A DNA stretch of 64,000 nucleotides, from positions 434,001-498,000 of the forward strand of contig NZ_LIPT01000001.1 in assembly GCF_001418225.1 (NCBI RefSeq). Direction: 5' to 3'. The notes below the pieces were generated by a model that had not been told where the DNA came from, made no database searches, and was given only the letters and a program-made list of their open reading frames with translations. Below, in pieces: positions 26,039-34,703 of the stretch. The position numbers were made by a program, and so were the translations under genes. The first letter of the stretch is position 1, and each line of letters opens with the position of its first letter. The stretch comes from Pannonibacter indicus (GTDB taxonomy: Bacteria; Pseudomonadota; Alphaproteobacteria; Rhizobiales; Stappiaceae).

Positions 26039-29000
26039 TCACTCGCCCGGCGTCATCCGCGCGGTACCGTCACGCGCATCTCTCATTTCCCGCTCCAGAC
26101 GGCTTTCCTGTTCTGCCTGCGGCTTGATGAAGCGGCCGAGCAGGAGATAGGCAACCGGGGTCAGATAGAGGGTGGAGAAGGTCGCAAGACCAAGGCCGCC
26201 GACGATGATCCATCCCAGGGCGATGCGGGCCTCAGCCCCGGCACCGGAGGCGAGAACCAGAGGAATACCACCGACGATAGTGCAGATCATCGTCATCATC
26301 ACGGGCCGCAGGCGGATGTTGGCCGCATTCTCCACCGCCTCTCGCACCCCAAGGCCCTTGTCCCGCAGCTGGTTGGCAAATTCCACCACCAGAATGCCGT
26401 TCTTGGCCATGATACCCACAAGGAGCACAAGGCCGATCTGGCTGTAGACATTGAGCGATGTGCCGCTGAAGGCCATGGCATAGACGGCGCAGGCAAGGCC
26501 AAGGGGCACAGTGAACATGATGATCAGGGCGCTGACAAAGCTTTCGAACTGCGCTGCGAGCACCAGAAGGATGATCAGCAGAGCAAAGCCGAAGGTGCGG
26601 GCCATGCTGGCCGACTGCTCGCCCAGTGTTGCGGCTTCCGCCAGCGGCACGATGCGCCCGCCCGGCGGCAGCAGCGGCGCTGCAATCTCCTGTGCCACCT
26701 TGTAGGCATCACCCAGAGCAAAATCCGGGGCAAGGCTGGAAGTAATCGCCACAGCACGCAGCTGCTGCTCCCGGTCCAGTTGCGGCGGCACGGCCTTTTC
26801 GGTCAGCGTCGCAATGGTAGACACCGGCACGAAACGCCCGTCGCCGGTGCGCAGGAACACGTTCTCTAGATCCGTCGGGTCGTTGATCGGGTTGGTGGTG
26901 GAAACAAACTTCACATCGAAGCTGCGGTCTTCGATGAAGACCTGCCCGACGCGGCGCCCGTCCAGCATCGCCTGCATGGCATTGCCAAGGCCGTTGATGT
27001 CGATGCCGAGGTCAGACGCCCGCTCCCGGTCGATGGAGACGGAGAGCTGCGGCTGCGTTGCCTCGGTGGACAGGCGCGGCTGCGTGAAGCGCGGATCCTT
27101 TTCCAGCTCCGCGACGATCTTCGCGGCGCTCTCCCCAAGTGCCGCATAATTGCTGCCAGCCACTGCAAACTGAAGGCCTGAACCAGCCCCGCGAATGCCC
27201 AGGCTGTTGGGCTGGAACACAAAGGCCCGCACGCCCGGCACATCCCGCACCAGCCGCGACACATCCGCAACGATCTCCTGCTGCGAACGCGTGCGTGCCT
27301 CCCAGGGCGCAAGGCGCATCACCATGAAGCCGTTGTTGGACCGTCCGCCCTGCCCTGCGACAGAGAAGGTGCTGGTGATTTCACCACTGTCGCGCAACGG
27401 CTGGATCAGCTCTTCAATCCGCGTCATCTGTTCCGCAAGATAGTCAAGACTCACGCCCTGCGGGGCCGAAATCCGCATGAAAGCCATGGACCTGTCTTCG
27501 GAAGGCGTCAGCTCGGACTTGATGGAGCCAAACAACACCACCGCCGACAAGGCAAAAAGCAGCGACACGGCAAGCACCACCAGGGGCGCATTCAGACAGG
27601 CCATCAGCGTGCGCCGGTAGAGACCAGCCAGACCACCATTCGCCTGTTTTGCCGTAGCAGCCGTCTGCACGCTCCCGGCATCGTCCTGTGCCTCTGTTTC
27701 AAGCATGACGGTCTCGTCCGCCCCCATATTGGCGACCTTGCCTTTGAGCAGGCGGGACGCCAGCATCGGACAGAGCGACAGCGCCACCACAGACGACAGC
27801 AGCACTGCAATCGCCAGTACGAAGCCGAATTCCCGGAACAGGCCGCCGGTCTGTCCGGGCAGGAAGGACAGCGGCACGAAGACAGCCGCCAGCGTCGCCG
27901 TCGTCGCGATCACGGCAAAGAACACCTCGTCCGTGCCTAGAACTGCGGCCGCCCGTGGCCCCATGCCCTGGTTGCGGCGGCGCACGATGTTTTCCAGCAC
28001 CACGATGGCGTCATCCACCACAAGGCCCGTCGCCAGAACCAGCGCCAGCAGGGTGAGGATGTTGATGGAGAAACCGGCCAGATAGATCGCCGCCAGCGTG
28101 CCGATCAAAGCCACCGGCATGGTTACGGCCGGAATAAGCGTTGCCCGCCAGTCCCGCAGAAAGAGGAAGATGATCAGCAGCACCACGCTGACGGAAATTA
28201 TCAGCGCAATCTCCACCTCATGGATGGAGCCGGTGATGAAGGTTGCATCATCACTGGTGACTTCGATCTTCGTGCCTTCCGGCAAGGTCTGCTGGATTCG
28301 TGCGGCGGCAGCTGCAACCCCCTGCGAGATTTCCAGGGTATTGGACTGGGCCGCGCGGATGATGCCAAGGCCAATGCCTGATTTGCCATTGGCCCTGAGC
28401 TGCGACTGGCCGATATCCGGCCCCAGCGTAACCGTGGCGAAATCCCCCAGACGGGCCCGGCGGTTCAGGATGATACTCTCAAACGCTTCCGGCGTATCGA
28501 TGGCCGCACTTGCCCGCACGATCAGATCCTGCGTCTGGCTGGTCAGCGAGCCGGCAGGCGTATCGAAGGCCATCGTGGACAGGGCCGACGCCACATCGCC
28601 AACCGTCAGGTTGAGACTGGCCATCTTTGCCTGATCGATATCGATGCGGAAGATCTTGTCCCGGTCGCCGGACAACTGCACATCGGCCACACCGGGCACG
28701 GCGGACAGAACGTCTGCGACCTCGTCTTCCACCAGTACCGTCAGATCCTCAACGGACATGCTGTCGGATGTCAGCGCCAGACGCACCACGGGCTGGGCGT
28801 TGGAGTCAGCCTTGATGATACGGGCAGCGTCGGCATCCTCGGGCAGGTTGTTGGTGATGCGGCCCAGAGCATCGCGCATGTCCGCCGCTGCCGCATCCAG
28901 ATTGACGTTGTCATAGAACTCGACCGTCACACGGCTTTCACCGTAGGAGGACGAGGACGAGATCGACTTGACGCCGGAAACCCGCGACACCGCGCCCTCA

Positions 29001-29224
29001 ATGACGCCAGTGACTTCCCGGTCGATGGTTTCGGCCGAGGCGGAGTTGTAGGTGGTGCGGATGGAGATGACCGGCTGATCCACATCCGGCAGTTCGCGCA
29101 CTTCCACGCCGAAGAAGGCGGCAAGGCCCGCAACGACGATCAGCATGTTCATCACGAAGGCCAGCACGGGGCGGCGGACGAAGAGGGCTGTAAAGCTGCG
29201 GTCAGGCTTGTGGCTGGAGCTCAT
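26039..29224 (-). CDS. RND multidrug efflux permease (AcrB/HAE1 type)
   Basis: A 1061-residue inner-membrane pump of normal RND length. Proton-relay aspartates are in GLVVDDAIVVLENIVRRR; twelve hydrophobic segments frame two large periplasmic domains. The N-terminus FVRRPVLAFVMNMLIVVAGL is typical. ATG 29224 (MSSSHKPDRS) was chosen over an upstream in-frame codon at 29260. The matching adaptor lies directly upstream in the same direction. No outer-membrane factor gene is nearby, so a TolC-like protein elsewhere must complete the complex. Confidence 0.92.
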   Translation of the reverse strand: MSSSHKPDRSFTALFVRRPVLAFVMNMLIVVAGLAAFFGVEVRELPDVDQPVISIRTTYNSASAETIDREVTGVIEGAVSRVSGVKSISSSSSYGESRVTVEFYDNVNLDAAAADMRDALGRITNNLPEDADAARIIKADSNAQPVVRLALTSDSMSVEDLTVLVEDEVADVLSAVPGVADVQLSGDRDKIFRIDIDQAKMASLNLTVGDVASALSTMAFDTPAGSLTSQTQDLIVRASAAIDTPEAFESIILNRRARLGDFATVTLGPDIGQSQLRANGKSGIGLGIIRAAQSNTLEISQGVAAAAARIQQTLPEGTKIEVTSDDATFITGSIHEVEIALIISVSVVLLIIFLFLRDWRATLIPAVTMPVALIGTLAAIYLAGFSINILTLLALVLATGLVVDDAIVVLENIVRRRNQGMGPRAAAVLGTDEVFFAVIATTATLAAVFVPLSFLPGQTGGLFREFGFVLAIAVLLSSVVALSLCPMLASRLLKGKVANMGADETVMLETEAQDDAGSVQTAATAKQANGGLAGLYRRTLMACLNAPLVVLAVSLLFALSAVVLFGSIKSELTPSEDRSMAFMRISAPQGVSLDYLAEQMTRIEELIQPLRDSGEITSTFSVAGQGGRSNNGFMVMRLAPWEARTRSQQEIVADVSRLVRDVPGVRAFVFQPNSLGIRGAGSGLQFAVAGSNYAALGESAAKIVAELEKDPRFTQPRLSTEATQPQLSVSIDRERASDLGIDINGLGNAMQAMLDGRRVGQVFIEDRSFDVKFVSTTNPINDPTDLENVFLRTGDGRFVPVSTIATLTEKAVPPQLDREQQLRAVAITSSLAPDFALGDAYKVAQEIAAPLLPPGGRIVPLAEAATLGEQSASMARTFGFALLIILLVLAAQFESFVSALIIMFTVPLGLACAVYAMAFSGTSLNVYSQIGLVLLVGIMAKNGILVVEFANQLRDKGLGVREAVENAANIRLRPVMMTMICTIVGGIPLVLASGAGAEARIALGWIIVGGLGLATFSTLYLTPVAYLLLGRFIKPQAEQESRLEREMRDARDGTARMTPGE

Positions 29225-29382
29225 CTTGGCCTCGTTCCAATATCCCGGGCAGCCCGCCACATCAGGTGGTGCGGACTGTGGGCAGGTTTGTCCTCAAAGG
29301 CATGACCGCGGCGCAACACAATCGGCAGCTCCAGTGCGGTCATGCGCGGCAGCGGCAGGACGAAATCCAGCCGCCCGGGCTC

Positions 29383-30573
29383 TCAGGAGCCACTCGGCGC
29401 GGCGGCGGGCTTTGCGGCCGTATCACCTGACGGTTTCGGCGCCTGCCGTCCGGCGATGTTTAACGCCGCGCCTTCACGGGCCAGATGCAGCCCTTCCGTC
29501 ACCACCTCGTCGCCGGGTTTCAGCTCAGCTTCCACAAGCACATTGCGGGTGTTGCGCTGGATGATGCGCACCGGCGTCCGCTTTGCCTTGCCGTCCTGCA
29601 CCGCCCAGACAAAGGCGCCATCCGCGCCCCACTGAACAGCCAGAGGATCGACCGCGGTAAAAGTCTCGCCGGGGAACCGCATTTCCACCTGGAATGACAT
29701 GCCTGGACGCAGCCGGTCACCATCGTTCCGGATAGTCGCCTGCACCTGCAGGGTCCGGCTTTCGGTTTCGACCCGGTTGTCCACGGCGCTCACTTCGCCG
29801 TTGTAATATTCACCAGGCCTGGCAACGGACACGGCCCTCAGCGGAGTGCCGACGGCAATTCCGGCAAAGCGTTCAGGAACCCAGAAATCCACCAGCAGCT
29901 CGGAACGGTCCTCGACGGTGGCAATCACCGAGGACGAGGTGACATAGTTGCCCTCCGTGATCGGCAGGATGCCGACGATGCCATCGATCGGGCTTTCGAC
30001 CGAGCGGCGCGACAGGGCCAGCCGGGCATCGCGCAGGGCAAGCTTCGCATTCTGCGCAGCCAGCTCTGCATCCGTCACCTGCACCTCGCTGGCCGAATTG
30101 GACTGGCGCAGTTGCCGGGTGCGGCCCAGCCGCGCTTCGGCATCCTTGAGGGCGATCTCGGCGCGTTCGGCGGCAATTTCCTCAGCCTCGGAATCAAGCT
30201 TGGCAATCACATCGCCACGCTTCACGACGGCACCAGACCTCACAAGAATTTCCGTCATGCGGCCGGATTCGAACGGCCGGACCTCGACGGACCGGACAGC
30301 GCGGCCCGTGCCGATGGCGGAGAGGCGGTCGTTGATCGTCTGCTGCGTGACCGGCGCCACGTTGACGATCCCCTGCGGCCCGCGGCCACCCTGACCTCCC
30401 CCTTGGCCGCCACCCTGCCCGCCACCGGATGCCGGAGGCGTGGAGGCAGCTGCGAGCCAGCCAAGCCCTGCAGGTGCCAGAATTTCACCTGCACCGGGAT
30501 AAAACCTGGCCCAAAGGCCAAGGCCAGCAACAATAATGACAAGGCTTAAAAGCGATTGTCTCCAGAGCGACAC
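29383..30573 (-). CDS. RND efflux periplasmic adaptor (membrane fusion protein)
   Basis: A 396-residue adaptor. One N-terminal membrane anchor (LSLVIIVAGLGLWARF) is followed by a low-complexity glycine/glutamine linker (GGGQGGGQGGGQGG, about residues 50-65). Then come a lipoyl half-motif, a helical hairpin (residues about 130-190), the second lipoyl part SPIDGIVGILPITEGNYV, and a beta-barrel. It joins the RND pump to an outer-membrane channel. A 158-base gap without recognisable signals separates it from the pump gene. Confidence 0.9.
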   Translation of the reverse strand: MSLWRQSLLSLVIIVAGLGLWARFYPGAGEILAPAGLGWLAAASTPPASGGGQGGGQGGGQGGRGPQGIVNVAPVTQQTINDRLSAIGTGRAVRSVEVRPFESGRMTEILVRSGAVVKRGDVIAKLDSEAEEIAAERAEIALKDAEARLGRTRQLRQSNSASEVQVTDAELAAQNAKLALRDARLALSRRSVESPIDGIVGILPITEGNYVTSSSVIATVEDRSELLVDFWVPERFAGIAVGTPLRAVSVARPGEYYNGEVSAVDNRVETESRTLQVQATIRNDGDRLRPGMSFQVEMRFPGETFTAVDPLAVQWGADGAFVWAVQDGKAKRTPVRIIQRNTRNVLVEAELKPGDEVVTEGLHLAREGAALNIAGRQAPKPSGDTAAKPAAAPSGS

Positions 30574-30843
30574 ATGAAACTCCAGTTCAAATTTTCCGTT
30601 CGGCCGCCAAGCTCAAAACCGGTATCGCCCTTCTACCATCAGAATATGTAGCGTGAACGTTACACGAGGAAACATCAAAATTTTTTGACTCTGGCGCCAG
30701 CGGAAATTTGCGGCAAAGCTGGTCAATCTGGTGGCATTGGGCGAAAAGCCCCGGAAAATTTGTACCAGAATGTATCCGGCGGGCTCATGCCCGCGCGTAC
30801 TGCCCCTCTTGATGCTGACTGCGTGGCAGACCCGGAAACGCGC

Positions 30844-32037
30844 TCACGCCGCCGCCCGCTCCTTGGCAAGCGCTGCCAGATCGAAGCCGCAGGCTTCCAG
30901 TTCTGCGCGGGAGGGCGGGTTGGGGCCACCAAGCAGCTTGCGGGCCTGCATGTGGGTCTTGGCGTCATTGACCGTCTCGACAGCCGAGAGAACACCATCG
31001 CGCAGGCGCAGCACGGCATCCGGCCCAAGGGCAAGGCTTTCATCTCCCGGCCCGGCGAGGCCTGCGATCTGCAGCTTCCAGTCGGTCTGATCCGACCAGA
31101 ACCACGGCACGGCGGCATAGGGCGCGCCCGCCCCCTTCACGAGACGCCGGGCAATGTAGCGGGCGTGATCGGTGGCCGCCTGCACGCTTTCAAGGCGGAT
31201 GCGCGCCCCAGTCACCGGATCAGGAAAGGACGCACAGTCCCCCAGCGCCGAGATGGACGGATCGGACGTCAGAAGCTGACCATCCACCGCAACGCCATTG
31301 GCAATCTCAAGCCCTGCCTCTACAGCAAGCTCAGTATTCGGCACGACACCTGCCGCCAGGATCACCAGATCCGCCGCGATGCCAGAGCCATCTGCAAGGA
31401 TGATGCCCTCGTCTGTCACCGCACTCACCGGCCGGCCCAGCAGAACGCAGGTGCCCATGCCCTCGTGCAAGGACAGGAAGCGGGCGGAAAGCTCCGGCGA
31501 CAGCACCCGAGCCATCAAGCGGGGCGCGGCCTCCGCCACCGTCACCTCGTGCCCGGCAGCACGGGCAACGGCGGCAAACTCCAGCCCGATGAAGCCGCCG
31601 CCGATGATGGCAATGCGCCGGGGCCGTTCCAACTCGCCGCGCAGCCTTGCCGCATCTTCCAGCGTGCGCAGATCCAGCGCCCGCTCCAGCCCGGGAATCG
31701 GCGGGCGCAGGTTGCGGGTGCCGGTGGCGAAGATCAGATGATCGTAGGAAAAGACCCTGCCGCCCGCATGCACCTCACGGCCTTCGCGGTCAATACGTTC
31801 CGCCCGGACGCCGGAAACGAGCGTAACCTCACTCTTTTCGAAGAATGCGGCCGGGCGCAGGTCCAGCCGCGAGCCGTCACCATCCTTCAGATAGGCCTTG
31901 GACAGCGGCGGGCGCTGATAGGGCAGGCCAGACTCGGCACCAATCAGCGTGATGGCGCCGGTAAAGCCTTCCTGCCTGAGGCTCATGGCCGCCTGCAGGC
32001 CGCCCTGCCCGGCCCCGATGATGACGATCCGCTGCAT
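30844..32037 (-). CDS. FAD-dependent ferredoxin reductase
   Basis: A 397-residue flavoprotein of the putidaredoxin/rhodocoxin reductase family. The FAD-binding GxGxxG is IVIIGAGQGGLQAA at the N-terminus, the NAD-binding loop is IAIIGGGFIGLEFA near residue 150, and the second FAD motif is TSDPSISALGDCA. It takes electrons from NADH and passes them to the 2Fe-2S ferredoxin encoded next to it, which serves the P450. Last gene of the three-gene unit, 23 bases after the ferredoxin stop. Confidence 0.9.
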   Translation of the reverse strand: MQRIVIIGAGQGGLQAAMSLRQEGFTGAITLIGAESGLPYQRPPLSKAYLKDGDGSRLDLRPAAFFEKSEVTLVSGVRAERIDREGREVHAGGRVFSYDHLIFATGTRNLRPPIPGLERALDLRTLEDAARLRGELERPRRIAIIGGGFIGLEFAAVARAAGHEVTVAEAAPRLMARVLSPELSARFLSLHEGMGTCVLLGRPVSAVTDEGIILADGSGIAADLVILAAGVVPNTELAVEAGLEIANGVAVDGQLLTSDPSISALGDCASFPDPVTGARIRLESVQAATDHARYIARRLVKGAGAPYAAVPWFWSDQTDWKLQIAGLAGPGDESLALGPDAVLRLRDGVLSAVETVNDAKTHMQARKLLGGPNPPSRAELEACGFDLAALAKERAAA

Positions 32038-32060
32038 TCTTTTCTCCTGCCCTTAGAGGC

Positions 32061-32384
32061 TCACATCTGCTCTTCGGGCATATGCACGACGAGGCCATCC
32101 AGCGCCGGGCTGAGCCGGATCTGACAGGACAGGCGCGAGTTCGGCTTCACCTCGGCGGCACCGCAGTCCAGCATGTCTTCCTCGCCGTCGCGCCGCTCTC
32201 CGGCAGCGTCCAGCCATTCATCGTCCACATAGCAATGGCAGGTGGCACACATCATGGCCCCGCCGCATTCGCCGACGATGCCGTCCACATCATGAGCCAC
32301 CGCCGTGTGCATCACGGTGTCGCCCTCCTTGCCGTCCACCTCGGTGCGCGTGCCGTCGTGGTGCACATAGGTCACCTTCACCAT
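32061..32384 (-). CDS. 2Fe-2S ferredoxin, putidaredoxin type
   Basis: A 107-residue adrenodoxin/putidaredoxin-type ferredoxin. Cluster ligands are C40, C46, C49 and C87 (CGGAMMCATC and RLSCQI), the Cx5Cx2C...C pattern. The region DGIVGECGGAMMC is typical of the loop that docks the P450. It shuttles single electrons from the reductase to the P450 encoded 48 bases upstream. Confidence 0.92.
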   Translation of the reverse strand: MVKVTYVHHDGTRTEVDGKEGDTVMHTAVAHDVDGIVGECGGAMMCATCHCYVDDEWLDAAGERRDGEEDMLDCGAAEVKPNSRLSCQIRLSPALDGLVVHMPEEQM

Positions 32385-32432
32385 GTCTCTCCCTCCTCCA
32401 TTCGAGACCTTGCGAAACTTGAAACTGCCAGC

Positions 32433-33608
32433 CTAATTCAGCTTCACCGGCAGATTGATGGGCCCGCGGAAGCCGAAGCCTTTCCACTTCACCGCAGACG
32501 GGTCCGGCAATTCCATGTCCGGGAACCGGTCAAACAGCAGCGGCAGCATGATCTGACCGACCGTGCGGCGGGCAATATGGGCACCGGCGCAATGGTGCGG
32601 GCCACTGCCAAAGGCCTGATGCGGGTTCTTGTCCCGGAAGACGAAGAACTCCTCGCCGTTCTCGTAAATCTCCTCATCCCGGTTGGCGGAGGCCTGAATG
32701 GTCATCACCGTGTCACCCTTGGGAATCTCGAAGCCACCGATCTCCGTGTCCTCAAGCACCCGGCGGGATGAGGCCTGGATCGGCGCCACCCAGCGCACGC
32801 CTTCCTCAAAGGCCTGCTCCCAGGCCTCCTGACGGCGCACCTCAGCCAGCTGATCCGGGTTGGTCAGCAGGCCATAGATGATTGTCGCCAGCGCATCACG
32901 CGGCTCGTTGATGCCTCCGCCAATGGCAATCTTGATGTTGGCATACATCTGGCCAACCGGAATCGGGTCCGGCGCATTCAGCATGACCGAGAAGGCCGAT
33001 GCATTGGGCTCTGCCTTGTGGCGGGCCTGAAGCCTGTCGAACAGGGCATTCATCTCCGCATTCGCCTTGTCGCTGGCCTCGAAGGGCTCCGGCCGCCAGC
33101 CGAAATTGCCCGCGCCATCAATCAGGATCTGCGACCAGCGCTGCATCTCCTCGTCGGTCGCTTCCTCGACGCCAAGGATATGCGCCAGAATGCGCGCCGC
33201 CACCGGGCCGCAAAGATCCGTGAACAGATCCACCGTCTCCCCGCGCGGCAGGCGGGAGACATAGTCCTCGGCGATGGACTGATAAAGCTCCGCCCAGTTG
33301 CTGCGGATCACCTTCGGCGTAAAGGCCGGCTGCATGGCCATGCGCTCGCGCCGGTGCTCCTCGCCGTCCTTGCGCATCAGGGTATGGGCCTGAAAGGCCG
33401 GCTTCATCGGCGTGTTAGGATCATCGGAGCTGAACAGGGCCGGGTTGTCCTTCACCGCCTTGGTGTGGACCGCCTTGGTCAGGAACGTGCGCTTGACCGA
33501 AGCAACGCGGATGACAGGCGTTTCAGCCCGCATGCGGCGGTAGACCGGATAAGGGTCATCCGTCAGCTGTGCAATCGTGGTGGTCTCGTCGAGTGGCGCG
33601 AGCGGCAT
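32433..33608 (-). CDS. Cytochrome P450, class I bacterial type
   Basis: A 391-residue soluble P450. Heme ligand C340 lies in FGSGPHHCAGAH; the K-helix ExxR is EGVR; the PERF-like region follows. The I-helix reads AIGGGINEPRDALAT, so the usual (A/G)Gx(D/E)T acid-threonine pair is absent and replaced by G-I-N-E-P. ATG 33608 (MPLAPLDETT) sets a normal length; the frame to 34379 is antisense of the LysR gene. With the adjacent ferredoxin and reductase it forms a complete hydroxylase chain. Substrate unknown; the divergent LysR gene probably senses it. Confidence 0.92.
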   Translation of the reverse strand: MPLAPLDETTTIAQLTDDPYPVYRRMRAETPVIRVASVKRTFLTKAVHTKAVKDNPALFSSDDPNTPMKPAFQAHTLMRKDGEEHRRERMAMQPAFTPKVIRSNWAELYQSIAEDYVSRLPRGETVDLFTDLCGPVAARILAHILGVEEATDEEMQRWSQILIDGAGNFGWRPEPFEASDKANAEMNALFDRLQARHKAEPNASAFSVMLNAPDPIPVGQMYANIKIAIGGGINEPRDALATIIYGLLTNPDQLAEVRRQEAWEQAFEEGVRWVAPIQASSRRVLEDTEIGGFEIPKGDTVMTIQASANRDEEIYENGEEFFVFRDKNPHQAFGSGPHHCAGAHIARRTVGQIMLPLLFDRFPDMELPDPSAVKWKGFGFRGPINLPVKLN

Positions 33609-33710
33609 GTGCAGTCCTCCTCCCTTGATCTGCAATCCGTGCCCCCACGAAAGCGCATGCGCCTTGACGCGGCAATGCGGTTTCCCTGATACCTGAAATC
33701 GGAAAATTTG

Positions 33711-34700
33711 ATGGAGCGATTGAGAGAGCGCGCCATGCAGGAGGAAAAGCCGGATACCAGACCGGGCACAGGCCGGGCGGGGCCGCTGGGGGTGGATTTT
33801 GCCGCGCTCAACACCCTGCATATTGTGCATGCACAAGGCTCCTTCAGCCGGGCCGCGGAGGTGCTGGGGCTGAACCAGTCGGCCGTCAGCTACACGATCG
33901 ACAAGCTGCGCAAGGTCTTTGCCGATCCGCTGTTCCTGCGGGTCGAAGGCCAGCAGATGCCGACCGCGCGCTGCGAGCAGATCCTCGCCAGCACCCGCAC
34001 CATGCTGGATGACTTTCTGCGCCTTGCCGAGCCGGACCCGCTGGATCTCGCCCGCATCGAAGGGCGTTATGTCATCGCCTGCAACTACTATGAGCGGATG
34101 ATCATCATCCCCGAGATCGTGCGCGACCTGCGCCAGGCTGCGCCCGGCTTCAGCATCGAGATCATTCCCTCGGCCGATATCGGCCCGGACCAGCTGGTGC
34201 GCTCGCATGCGGACCTGCTGCTTGGCCCCTTCCGCCGCAACGATGCCGCCTTCTACAGCCGCAAGCTTCTGGACGAGCACTATGTCTGCGCCATGGACAA
34301 GGAGCATCCGCTGGCGGGCAAGGAGCATCCGCTGGCGGGCAAGGCGCTGACGCTGGAGGACTATCTGGCGCTGGATCATGTCGTTGCCACCTATGGCGGC
34401 TTATGGAAATCCGGCTATCTCAGGGAGTTGGAGGCCATGGGCCGCCGGCTGAAGGCCAGCCTTGAAGTGCCCAGCCCGGCCGGCCTGCCGCGCCTCATCC
34501 GCACCACCGGCTATGTGGCCACCATGCCGGGCCTGCTGGCGCAGTATTTCTCGGACGAGCTGCACATCACCCCCTGCCCGGTCCCCGCCCCCTTCGACGT
34601 GCTGATGGTCTGGACCGAAAGGGTGCACAAGTCCCCGCTTCACCGCCAGATCCGCGAAATCATCGCCCAGTCCGTCAGCCGCACGCTTGGACGCGGCTGA
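33711..34700 (+). CDS. LysR-family regulator with an internal 21-base duplication
   Basis: A 329-residue NodD/LeuO-like LysR regulator. The helix-turn-helix is near residues 28-60 (AEVLGLNQSAVSYTIDKLRK), followed by an effector domain. ATG 33711 is chosen; ATG 33735 is a shorter possibility with a GAGAGAG upstream. A seven-residue block, EHPLAGK, is repeated in tandem (EHPLAGKEHPLAGK) from an exact duplication at 34301-34342, in the effector domain, without breaking the frame. Divergent from the P450 operon across 102 bases, so it likely regulates it. Confidence 0.88.
   Translation: MERLRERAMQEEKPDTRPGTGRAGPLGVDFAALNTLHIVHAQGSFSRAAEVLGLNQSAVSYTIDKLRKVFADPLFLRVEGQQMPTARCEQILASTRTMLDDFLRLAEPDPLDLARIEGRYVIACNYYERMIIIPEIVRDLRQAAPGFSIEIIPSADIGPDQLVRSHADLLLGPFRRNDAAFYSRKLLDEHYVCAMDKEHPLAGKEHPLAGKALTLEDYLALDHVVATYGGLWKSGYLRELEAMGRRLKASLEVPSPAGLPRLIRTTGYVATMPGLLAQYFSDELHITPCPVPAPFDVLMVWTERVHKSPLHRQIREIIAQSVSRTLGRG
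34301..34342 (+). repeat. Perfect 21-base tandem duplication inside the LysR gene
   Basis: Two exact back-to-back 21-base copies, 34301-34321 and 34322-34342, each beginning GGAGCATCCG. They add seven codons in frame. Identity of the copies points to a recent slippage event. Confidence 0.9.
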
Positions 34701-34703
34701 GCG

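Noticed and set aside
32433-34379. Extended 648-residue P450 frame
   Set aside because: Residues before ATG 33608 are antisense to the LysR gene and have no similarity; P450 length is normal from 33608.
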